Shown here: positions 50,828-58,622 of the stretch, piece after piece
How the letters are laid out: every line of letters begins with the position of its first letter
Numbering within the stretch: the stretch's first letter is position 1
NCBI RefSeq assembly: GCF_036046055.1
Contig: NZ_CP107939.1
Span: forward strand, 3,410,001-3,474,000
Reading direction: 5' to 3'
Origin: Nocardia sp. NBC_00403
GTDB taxonomy: Bacteria > Actinomycetota > Actinomycetes > Mycobacteriales > Mycobacteriaceae
Length of the DNA: 64,000 nucleotides
Made by a program: the position numbers and the translations under genes
The notes under the pieces: generated by a model
Databases searched by the model: none
What the model saw: the letters and a program-made list of their open reading frames with translations, nothing else
What the model was told of the DNA's origin: nothing

Positions 50828-52255
50828 ATGGGCGACGAGCGTTCACTCGCGCAGCTCTCGCGCCGGACCATGTTCGGCGTGGCCGCTGCGACCATGGCGA
50901 GTGCCACCCTCGCGGCCTGCAGTACGTCGGAGAAGAGCTCCTCGACCAGCGTGACTCTGATGCCGGAAGAGCCGAAGACGATCGCCACGGACGCCTATAT
51001 CTTCGGCTACCCCCTGGTGCTGATGGACGTGACCAGGGTCGCGGCCGAAAAGATCACCCCGGTGAACACCTTCCAGCACGCCGCCGGGCTGCCGACGTCC
51101 GAGCAGCACGATGTTGTTCGATCGAATCTGGACACGCTGTACTCCGCCGCATGGCTCGATGTATCCACCGAGCCCATGGTGCTGCAGGTGCCTGCTGTCG
51201 AGCTCGGCCGATTCTGGCTGATGCAGCTGATGGATGCCTGGACCAATACCGTGCACAACCCGAGTAGCGTTCGACCGCAGGTGAAGCCGGATGCGCCCGC
51301 GCCGCCCTACACCTATGCCATTACTGGACCGCAGTGGGCGGGGAGCCTGCCCGAGGGTGTGACGCAGTTGTCCGTGCCGACACCGACGGTGTGGTTGGTC
51401 AGCCGGATTCAGGTCAACGGCAGCGACGACATCCCCGCCGTGCAGGCTATTCAGCAGCAACTGAAACTCGTTCGGCTCGCCGACTGGATCGAGGGCAAAG
51501 CCGCGCCCCCGTCTGCCACGATGCCGACGCGGGAATCCGCGAATCCACCGAAACAGGTTGTCGAGATGGACGCGAGCACTTTCTTCAAACGGTTGTGCGC
51601 GGTGATGGCGGTGAATCCGCCGCGGTCCGAAGATCAGCTCGCGATGAACCGCTTCGCGGCCATCGGGATCCGGCCGGGCGGCAGCGTCACCGGTATTTCC
51701 GCCGAGGATCTGACCGCCGCCGCGGAGCGAGCGAAGCAAGTGATCCCCGCAAGCGCCGACCCGAGCGCGGTGAACCAGAACGGGTGGGTATTCGACCGCG
51801 ATATCGGCACTTATGGCACCGACTACATGTTGCGCGCCAACGTCGCATGGCACGGCTTGGGCGCCAACCTGCCCGAGGACGCGATCTATCCGACCATCTT
51901 CGGCAGCGCCGACCTCAACGGCGTGCCCGCGAACTTCCGGCTGCATTTCCCGTCGGGCCAGCTGCCGCCGGTCGGGGCGTTCTGGTCGCTGACCGCCTAT
52001 GGTGCGGACGGCTTCCTGGTACCCAACCCGGCGAATATCTACGCGATCGGCCACCAGGTGCCAGTTGCCTACAATGCCGACGGCTCAGTGGATCTCGCGA
52101 TCCAGCACAGCGACCCCGGCGCTCGGATGCCCACCGGGAATTGGCTGCCGATACCGGAGGCGGGCCAGTTCTCGCTGACGATGCGTCTGTACGTGCCGAA
52201 ACCTATTGCGCTCGATGGACAGTGGAAGCCGCCCGTGCTCAACGTGGCGCCGTAG
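50828..52255 (+). CDS. DUF1254/DUF1214 exported lipoprotein
   Basis: 475 aa from ATG 50828. Twin-Arg-like SRRTMFG and a lipobox (TLAACS, Cys near residue 31). DUF1254 core DAYIFGYPLVLMDVTR, NTFQHAAGLPT, VVRSNLDTLYSAAWLDVS; the DUF1214 C-terminus ends in PPVGAFWSLTAYGADGFLVP NP...GNWLPIPEAGQFSLTMRL YVP. Role unknown. Likely operon with the serine hydrolase 8 nt on. Confidence 0.88.
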   Translation: MGDERSLAQLSRRTMFGVAAATMASATLAACSTSEKSSSTSVTLMPEEPKTIATDAYIFGYPLVLMDVTRVAAEKITPVNTFQHAAGLPTSEQHDVVRSNLDTLYSAAWLDVSTEPMVLQVPAVELGRFWLMQLMDAWTNTVHNPSSVRPQVKPDAPAPPYTYAITGPQWAGSLPEGVTQLSVPTPTVWLVSRIQVNGSDDIPAVQAIQQQLKLVRLADWIEGKAAPPSATMPTRESANPPKQVVEMDASTFFKRLCAVMAVNPPRSEDQLAMNRFAAIGIRPGGSVTGISAEDLTAAAERAKQVIPASADPSAVNQNGWVFDRDIGTYGTDYMLRANVAWHGLGANLPEDAIYPTIFGSADLNGVPANFRLHFPSGQLPPVGAFWSLTAYGADGFLVPNPANIYAIGHQVPVAYNADGSVDLAIQHSDPGARMPTGNWLPIPEAGQFSLTMRLYVPKPIALDGQWKPPVLNVAP

Positions 52256-52263
52256 GAGCGGCG

Positions 52264-53106
52264 ATGGGCTGCCGGGCTGTAGTCCTCTCGGTCCTCACAA
52301 CGGGGGCGCTTCTTGCGCTCGCGGCACCCGGCGCTGCCGCCGATTTCCCCGATGCGCCGTCGCGCACCCCCGCCGGCGATGCGTCCGGCGCTGCCGCGAG
52401 TTCGACCGTGGCCGACTGGGTCGATGTCGCGGCCGCGGTGCTCGGCCGCGCGCTGGACACTACCGACCCCGGTGCGGTTCCCTCGCGCACCGCGATTTCA
52501 TTCCGGTCGATTATTCCCGGTATCGAGTGGGGCACGGCCAACGAGCACGAGATCCGCACCGGGTTGTCGATGGTCAAGCTCTACATCGTCGACTACGCGC
52601 TGCGACACGGTGACGGCTCGCCGTCGGATCGGACGCTCGCCGAGCGCATGATCCGTGATTCGGACGACGGCGCGGCCGAGCTGCTGGCAGCCAAGTATCC
52701 GCAGGCGATCGACGCCGTCGCCGCGGAATACCGGCTCGCCGCGACCAAGGCGGGCGCCAATTGGGGCATGTCGTACACCAGCACTGCGGACGTGGCCACC
52801 TTCCTGCACATCAAGCAACGCACCGATCCCGAGTCGCCGATCTTCGGCTGGATGGCGGCGGCCGACTCCACAGCCTCCGACGGCACCGCCCAGGATTGGG
52901 GCACCGGCAGGTTGCCCGGTGTCATCGGAACCAAGTGGGGCTGGTCTGATTCCGGGCCGCAGGAGGTGGCCTCGGCCTCGTTCGGGCAGGGTTTCGCCGT
53001 GGCCGCCCACACCCACGGCACCCCGGACGAACAGACCGCCGATGTCACCGGTGCGCTGGCACAGATGATGATCGATCTGATAGCCCGGCGGATCCCGCGG
53101 GGCTGA
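52264..53106 (+). CDS. exported serine hydrolase, beta-lactamase-like fold
   Basis: 280 aa from ATG 52264, 8 nt after the DUF1254 stop. Signal peptide (VVLSVLTTGALLALAAPGAA A). Class A-like motifs: SMVK (SxxK), SDDGAAELL (SDN-like), TKWGWSD (KTG-like). The Glu166 region is not obvious, so a PBP-like or D,D-peptidase role is as likely as beta-lactamase. Confidence 0.8.
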   Translation: MGCRAVVLSVLTTGALLALAAPGAAADFPDAPSRTPAGDASGAAASSTVADWVDVAAAVLGRALDTTDPGAVPSRTAISFRSIIPGIEWGTANEHEIRTGLSMVKLYIVDYALRHGDGSPSDRTLAERMIRDSDDGAAELLAAKYPQAIDAVAAEYRLAATKAGANWGMSYTSTADVATFLHIKQRTDPESPIFGWMAAADSTASDGTAQDWGTGRLPGVIGTKWGWSDSGPQEVASASFGQGFAVAAHTHGTPDEQTADVTGALAQMMIDLIARRIPRG

Positions 53107-53110
53107 CGGT

Positions 53111-53554
53111 TCAGTCGTCACCCTCCCAGGTCCATCGGGGCACCGCCCGGATCGGGTGCAGTTGCTCGTCGGTCTCGGCGTGTGAGTTCTGTTGTGCCAC
53201 TTGCACACCGAACTCGGCGTGCGAGCGCACGGCGGCCCGGAAGGCCTCGTTGTCGAGCAGGCCTGCCTCCTCGAACGCCTCGATATACAGTTCGGCGAAC
53301 CGCTGGCGCTGCTCGTCGGTGATGGCCAGGCCGCGGTGCACGGCGATGATGTAGTCGAATCCCAGTTGCTCGGTGAAACGGGCTGGGCCACCGAAGGATT
53401 CGGCGGTGAACCAGCTGAGGTGGTCGACATGGCCGGGGAGCCGTTCGGTGAACTGGGTTTTCAACACCGGATCGGCGAGAACTTTCTCGTAGAACGCCTC
53501 TTCGACGCGGTGCAGTGCCTCGTCGCCGCCGGCGTGCTCGTACAGGCTGGTCAT
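53111..53554 (-). CDS. truncated haemoglobin (group II-like)
   Basis: 147 aa from ATG 53554. SLYEHAGGDEALHRVEEAFY EKVLADPVL, HVDHLSWFTAESFGGPARFT, and IIAVHRGLAITDEQRQRFAE carry the 2-on-2 globin pattern with the GG motif and VHRGL proximal His. Polar C-terminal extension. Divergent from CYP125. Function: O2/NO chemistry. Confidence 0.88.
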   Translation of the reverse strand: MTSLYEHAGGDEALHRVEEAFYEKVLADPVLKTQFTERLPGHVDHLSWFTAESFGGPARFTEQLGFDYIIAVHRGLAITDEQRQRFAELYIEAFEEAGLLDNEAFRAAVRSHAEFGVQVAQQNSHAETDEQLHPIRAVPRWTWEGDD

Positions 53555-53734
53555 GGTGAGAGCCTCCGAAAGGAGCATCGAGCGAATCTGTCACCCCCAT
53601 TACAGCCTTGGTCGCGGTCACCCGTGCACTGTTTCGCGGGAACTGTCAGGGCTTCCTGAGCGCACTCAAAGAAAAGTAAACAGGTTTTAGTAAACGCTGT
53701 TCACAAGAGGGTGTGCTGTGGTTCTATCTCCTAT

Positions 53735-53760
53735 GGAACGTGTTCCACACAACGTTGTGA
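53735..53760. promoter_or_regulatory. KstR-type operator and adjacent 12-bp palindrome
   Basis: TGGAACGTGTTCCA (53735-53748) matches TnnAACnnGTTnnA, the KstR consensus of mycobacterial sterol genes. Directly adjoining is a perfect palindrome CACAACGTTGTG (53749-53760), a likely second regulator site. The KstR-type site ends 43 bp before the cyp125 start. Confidence 0.75.
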
Positions 53761-53791
53761 GGTCTGCAGCCCAGACCGGTAGGAGATAGCC

Positions 53792-55021
53792 GTGACCACG
53801 CCCTCGATTCCCGCAGGATTCGACTTCACCGACCCCGACCTGCTCGCCAACCGTCTGCCCATCCAGGAATTCGCCGAGCTGCGCCGCACCGCCCCGGTGT
53901 GGTGGTGCGCCCAGTCCGACCGGGCCAGCGGCTTCGACGACGGCGGCTATTGGGTGGTGTCCAAGCTCGACCACATCAAGGAGATCTCGAAGAATCCGGA
54001 GGTGTTCTCCTCACATGAGAACACGGCGATCATCCGGTTCAACGAGGAAACCACGCGCGAGCAGATCGACATGCTCGGCAACATGCTGATGCTGAACCTC
54101 GATCCGCCGCAGCACACCAAGATCCGCCGCATCATCTCCAAAGGCTTCACCCCGCGCGCGGTCGAGAGCCTGCGCGCCGCACTCACCGAGCGGGCGGCCA
54201 AGATCGTGCACGACGCCAAGAAGTCGGGCCGCGGTGACTTCGTCGAGCAGATTGCGTGCGAGCTGCCGCTACAGGCCATCGCCGAGCTCATCGGCGTCCC
54301 GCAAGACGACCGCAAGAAGCTCTTCGACTGGACCAACCAGATGATCTCCTACGACGATCCGGAGTTCGACGGCAACCATCACACCGCCACCGCCGAAGTG
54401 ATGGGCTACGCCTGGAACATGGCCGAAGAGCGGCGTAAGTGCCCGGCCGACGACATTGTCACCCAGCTGATCAGTGCCGATATCAACGGCGAGAACCTGG
54501 GCTCCGACGAGTTCGCGTTCTTCGTCATCCTGCTTTCGGTGGCGGGGAACGAGACCACCCGCAACTCGATCACCCACGGCATGAAGGCATTCGTCGACAA
54601 TCCGGACCAGTGGGAGCTCTACAAGCAGCAGCGGCCGCGGACCGCGCCCGACGAGATCGTGCGCTGGGCCACCCCCGTGACCGCGTTCCAACGTACCGCG
54701 ACGCAGGACACCGAGATCGGCGGCCAGGAGATCAAGAAGGGCCAGCGGGTCGGATTGTTCTACGGCTCGGCCAATTTCGACGAGGAGGGTTTCGCGGACC
54801 CGTTCACCTTCGACGTGCTGCGCAACCCGAACCCGCACGTCGGCTTCGGCGGCACCGGCACCCACTACTGCGTCGGTGCGAATCTGGCCCGGTTGGAGAT
54901 CGACCTGATGTTCAACGCCATCGCCGACGTCATGCCGAACCTGCGCCAGGTGTCCGACCCGGTGCGGCTGCGTTCGGGCTGGCTCAACGGCATCAAGCGC
55001 TGGGAAGTCGAATACGCTTGA
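53792..55021 (+). CDS. cyp125: cytochrome P450, CYP125 type (steroid C26/C27 monooxygenase)
   Basis: 409 aa. Very close by eye to CYP125 of Mycobacterium: PAGFDFTDPDLLANRLPIQE FAELR, GGYWVVSKLDHIKEISK, VAGNETTRNSITHGM (I helix), ADEIVRWATPVTAFQR (ExxR-like K-helix), and heme loop FGGTGTHYCVGANLAR with axial Cys360. CYP125 starts cholesterol side-chain oxidation; the KstR-type operator upstream agrees. A TetR gene follows 8 bp downstream. Confidence 0.93.
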   Translation: MTTPSIPAGFDFTDPDLLANRLPIQEFAELRRTAPVWWCAQSDRASGFDDGGYWVVSKLDHIKEISKNPEVFSSHENTAIIRFNEETTREQIDMLGNMLMLNLDPPQHTKIRRIISKGFTPRAVESLRAALTERAAKIVHDAKKSGRGDFVEQIACELPLQAIAELIGVPQDDRKKLFDWTNQMISYDDPEFDGNHHTATAEVMGYAWNMAEERRKCPADDIVTQLISADINGENLGSDEFAFFVILLSVAGNETTRNSITHGMKAFVDNPDQWELYKQQRPRTAPDEIVRWATPVTAFQRTATQDTEIGGQEIKKGQRVGLFYGSANFDEEGFADPFTFDVLRNPNPHVGFGGTGTHYCVGANLARLEIDLMFNAIADVMPNLRQVSDPVRLRSGWLNGIKRWEVEYA

Positions 55022-55029
55022 ATCTCAGT

Positions 55030-55749
55030 ATGAGTAAACCGCGTGGCCGCGCGCCGGTGGTCTCCGACGGAGACATCCGGCGGGTGGCCCGTGCGCTGCT
55101 GGTCGAGCAGGGGCCGGAGGCGGTCACGTTGCGGGCCATCGCACGAGAACTCGGGATCACCGCCCCTGCGCTGTACCGCTACTACCGGTCGCTCGACGAT
55201 CTGCTGGAGAGCCTGCGCCTGGAGTTCTGCGCGGATCTCGCGGCCGAGCTGTCGGCCGAGATCGACACCCTGCCCGATGACGGCGCGGTGCAGTTCTTCG
55301 CCATCTGCAAGGGTTTCCGGCGCTGGGCGCTTGCGCACACCAGGGAGTTCACCCTGGTGTTCGCCTCGCCCGGCGCGGGCCGCTCGGGCGTGATGCGGCG
55401 CTTCGACGAACCGTTCGGCCGTATATTTCTGGCCGCCGCGGGCCGCCTGCTCGCGACCTACGACGTCGTGACGCCGCCGACCGATGTGATTCCCGCGGAC
55501 CTGCGCGAGGATCTCCTCGGGTTTCAGACCGAGCTGCTCGCCGCGATGTCGGAAGCAGGCCAGAAGTTCCCTGCCGAAAAGCTGGACCTCGGGGTGACCT
55601 ATCTGATGATTCAGATCTGGGCCCGCCTCTACGGCCACGTCACCCTCGAAGTCTTCGGCAATTACCCGATCCCGCTGTCCAACCCCGAGATCCTGTTCGA
55701 CACGATGCTGGCGGAACTGGGGCGGACCGCCGGATTGATCGCCGACTAG
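55030..55749 (+). CDS. TetR-family regulator downstream of cyp125
   Basis: 239 aa from ATG 55030. HTH VTLRAIARELGITAPALYRY YRSLDDLLESL. C-terminal WHG/TetR_C-like ligand domain with YLMIQIWARLYGHVTLEV. Eight bp behind the P450, so probably co-transcribed. Confidence 0.85.
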   Translation: MSKPRGRAPVVSDGDIRRVARALLVEQGPEAVTLRAIARELGITAPALYRYYRSLDDLLESLRLEFCADLAAELSAEIDTLPDDGAVQFFAICKGFRRWALAHTREFTLVFASPGAGRSGVMRRFDEPFGRIFLAAAGRLLATYDVVTPPTDVIPADLREDLLGFQTELLAAMSEAGQKFPAEKLDLGVTYLMIQIWARLYGHVTLEVFGNYPIPLSNPEILFDTMLAELGRTAGLIAD

Positions 55750-55791
55750 GCAATCGCCGGACGGTTTCGGTCCAGTGTGTGTCTGCGGCGG

Positions 55792-57720
55792 TCAGATGCG
55801 GGCGCCCTTGGTGCGATTGCAGGCGCGGCACAGGATTTGGAGGTTCGACGCGCTCGTCGCGCCGCCGCGGCTGAGCGGGATGATGTGGTCGAACTCGAGG
55901 TAGTGGCCGTCGCCGCATTCCACGCATTTGCCGCCGTCACGTTGCCACACTTCGGCTTTGACCTCCTGCGGAATGCTGCGGGTGTCACGTTGGCCCGGGG
56001 TCAGGATCAGTCTTTTGGCCACCCGCAGCGCGCCTTCCAAAGCCGCGGCGACATAGTCGGGGTCGGCGACTTCGAAGGTCGCGCCGCCGCGTGCCGAGGT
56101 GGCGGCGAGCACAACCGTGTTCTGTTCCCGGCGCACGGAGACGACTCGCGCCCACGGCAGTTCGATGCCGGTGTCGGCCCCGACGAAGCGGAGCTTCTTA
56201 TTGCTGCCGATCAGTCGGCCGTCGGTGAGTTTCGGGCCACGTGCCAACTGCCGGACATGGACCGCGGGCAGATCGAGGTGCACTTTCTCCTCCGGATCGA
56301 GGTGCAGTCCCGGAGTTCGGATCATCGGCAGATCGCCCGCCCGCAGCCGAGACAGCGTGCGGCCGCGATGCATTCGCCTGTGCAGGTCTTCGATCAGTGG
56401 CCCGCTCAGCGCCAGCTCCGCGATGGCATGCTCGAACGCCTCGAACTCGGCGAGCTCCACCTCGCCGTCGGTGAAGGCAAAGGTGACCAGCCGCTCCACG
56501 TAGCTGAGTGCGGCATCGCGCAGGGCCTCGCGACCCGCGCTCTCGTCGATGCGCTGATATCGCAGCGACGCCCACAATGCGGCCCAGTCGTCGCCACGTG
56601 GCCCCGACGTCGTGAGCACCCGCCAGGCCTGGGTGTGCCAGTGGGTGAGGAATTCCTCGATCTCGACCGCACAGACCTGGCACGGCGCGAGACCGCCGAA
56701 TAGCTTGCGGCGCAGCGGATTGGCGCACCGAGCGCAGTCGCGCGGACCCAGTTGCCGGCGGGGGTAGGTGGCCCCGGTCCATTCGTTCCCGTCCCACCAG
56801 CGCATCCGGGCGGAGTCTTCCGGGTCCGAATGCCAGTCGGCACGTTGTGGATTCGGGGGCGGCGGTGGCGCTTGTTCGACCGATCCGTGGTGGCGCTCGA
56901 GGTCGACCGGCCGGGATGGCGCCGCTGCTCGACTTCCGTCCGACGGGTCGCTCGACCGGTCGGTGCTTGTGGGTAGTCCGGTGTCATCGAACGAGTCGGC
57001 GCGCGCGGGCATCCGGGCACCCTGCGCGTGTTCGATGGATCGGGACTCACGCTCCGCCGCGCGAGCCCGGTCGAGCGGGGCCACCGATCGGGGACCGGTT
57101 GCCGCCGACCGGTTCCCGCCGGCGGCGCCCACCAGTCGGGGTGTCGTCGGAGGGTGTGTCCTGCCGAACGGGTTCGCGGACCGGGCGGCTTGCGGGCGTG
57201 CCGGGGTCCGCTCGGCCGCATCGTCGACGCTGACACCGAATTCGGTGACGAGCCCCGCCAACCCACTCGCCCACCCCTGTCCGATGGCGCGGAACCGCCA
57301 CTGACCATCCCTGCGGTAGAACTCACCGAACATCATTGCGGCCACCGAGTCGGTGTCGGTGACCTCGAACTGCGTCACCGGGCCGTCGGCGGCGTGGACG
57401 GTGAGCGTCAAACCGATGATGTCGCCGAAGGTGCCTTCGTCGACCGAGCCCGCGATGACGATTCGCTGCACGTCGGATTCGGTGCGCGGCAGCGAGACGC
57501 TCAGCCGGGCCGTGCCCGGCGCGGGTTCCTGGTCGAGTGTCACCGCCTGCGAGACATGCCGTGGCGCGTTGAAGAACACGAGATCGCGATCGGTCCGTAC
57601 CGAGCCCGAGTCGCTCAGCAACAGCGCATGCGCATCGACGACATGGTCCGACCGCCATGAAATAACCACGGCAAGAAGGGATGTCGGTACCGGTGCGTTG
57701 GCGCCTTTGCTGAGTTCCAT
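55792..57720 (-). CDS. large TerD-TerB-like-HNH multidomain protein
   Basis: 642 aa from ATG 57720. Order: TerD (1-165; LLLSDSGSVRTDRDLVFFNA), disordered Pro/Ser linker, DUF2510 motif (RMRWWDGNEWTGATY), Cys4 knuckle (CARCANPLRRKLFGGLAPCQ VC), TerB-like helical unit (FAFTDGEVELAEFEAFEHAI), PH-like beta domain (DGRLIGSNKKLRFVG...VVLAATSARGGATF), and a C-terminal HNH endonuclease (CVECGDGHYLEFDHIIPLSR GG...NLQILCRACNRTKG). A TerD stress sensor fused to a nuclease; DNA processing under stress or phage attack is inferred. Confidence 0.88.
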   Translation of the reverse strand: MELSKGANAPVPTSLLAVVISWRSDHVVDAHALLLSDSGSVRTDRDLVFFNAPRHVSQAVTLDQEPAPGTARLSVSLPRTESDVQRIVIAGSVDEGTFGDIIGLTLTVHAADGPVTQFEVTDTDSVAAMMFGEFYRRDGQWRFRAIGQGWASGLAGLVTEFGVSVDDAAERTPARPQAARSANPFGRTHPPTTPRLVGAAGGNRSAATGPRSVAPLDRARAAERESRSIEHAQGARMPARADSFDDTGLPTSTDRSSDPSDGSRAAAPSRPVDLERHHGSVEQAPPPPPNPQRADWHSDPEDSARMRWWDGNEWTGATYPRRQLGPRDCARCANPLRRKLFGGLAPCQVCAVEIEEFLTHWHTQAWRVLTTSGPRGDDWAALWASLRYQRIDESAGREALRDAALSYVERLVTFAFTDGEVELAEFEAFEHAIAELALSGPLIEDLHRRMHRGRTLSRLRAGDLPMIRTPGLHLDPEEKVHLDLPAVHVRQLARGPKLTDGRLIGSNKKLRFVGADTGIELPWARVVSVRREQNTVVLAATSARGGATFEVADPDYVAAALEGALRVAKRLILTPGQRDTRSIPQEVKAEVWQRDGGKCVECGDGHYLEFDHIIPLSRGGATSASNLQILCRACNRTKGARI

Positions 57721-57962
57721 CGTGCTGGAACTATGCCACGCGGGTCCGACACGCCGAATTCCGCGAGGTCGATGCTCGGCGGTGCGAGGCGTGGCGGAGT
57801 GGGCGAAAGCAGGTCGGGCATGCGCCGTCCGATCCACATGGATTCATTCGGTGGAGCGCGGGCAGTACCCGAGCACGCCGCGACGGCCTTGTCCGGTACC
57901 GGTCACAGACTGACCGGTACGGCTTCCGGTCGATCGGCTGTCCGGTACGGCACAGTGGTGTC

Positions 57963-58454
57963 ATGAGCACCCCCAAAGGGCGAGGCCGTAGAACGACGCC
58001 TCCGAAAGCGTCGGGTCCGCGTGTGCCGAGTGCGGGCGACATCCTGGCTGCCGCTCAGTCCGCGGCGGCGGCGGCCCAGTCGGCGGCAGGCGCGGCGCTG
58101 GACGCGGCTCAGCTGACGGCAGGGCAGGCATTCGACGCCGCAGTGCGGCTGCCACCGGCGTCGGCACAGTTGGCGGCTCAATTGCCCGACCTGATCGAGA
58201 ATCTCTCGACCGCGGTCGACCGCCTCAACTCCACCATCGACCGTCTGGACCGCACCCTGGCACTCGCGGATCCGGCATTCGCGGCCTACGACCGACTGCT
58301 GCCGAGGCTCGAGGCGATGATCGGGCTCGGCGAAGACCTCTTCACCGCCCTGTCCCGGTTACCGGGCGTCTCGATCCTCGGCCGATTCGCCGGACGGGTT
58401 GCGGAGCCGCCGGTCGAGCCCGAACCACCACGGTCGCGCGGCCGAAAGAAGTAA
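57963..58454 (+). CDS. Ala-rich hypothetical protein, 163 aa
   Basis: ATG 57963. Basic N-terminus (PKGRGRRTTPPK), an alanine-rich helical middle, then ENLSTAVDRLNSTIDRLDRT L with coiled-coil potential and a Pro/Arg tail. No signal or membrane helix. Function unknown; reading frame and codon usage look real. Confidence 0.7.
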   Translation: MSTPKGRGRRTTPPKASGPRVPSAGDILAAAQSAAAAAQSAAGAALDAAQLTAGQAFDAAVRLPPASAQLAAQLPDLIENLSTAVDRLNSTIDRLDRTLALADPAFAAYDRLLPRLEAMIGLGEDLFTALSRLPGVSILGRFAGRVAEPPVEPEPPRSRGRKK

Positions 58455-58622
58455 CCCGGCCGGGCCGTTCGAGTGATCCCGTGGCCGGCCGGTGGGTGAG
58501 GAGTTGGGTCGTGAACATGCGTCAACTGTCGACGTTCACGCCCGCAGCAGTTGCCTGCAACCGGTGCGGAACCCGAAAAGCGGCCGCTATGACATCGGGT
58601 GCGGATTCGAAGCCGATGCTGC

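Noticed and set aside
40190..52054. Very long antisense open frames (e.g. 40190-41512, 45949-47844 and 50843-52054 on the minus strand).
   Set aside because: They lie opposite well-supported genes, have Arg/His/Gly-rich low-complexity composition and no motifs; they are GC-bias shadows.
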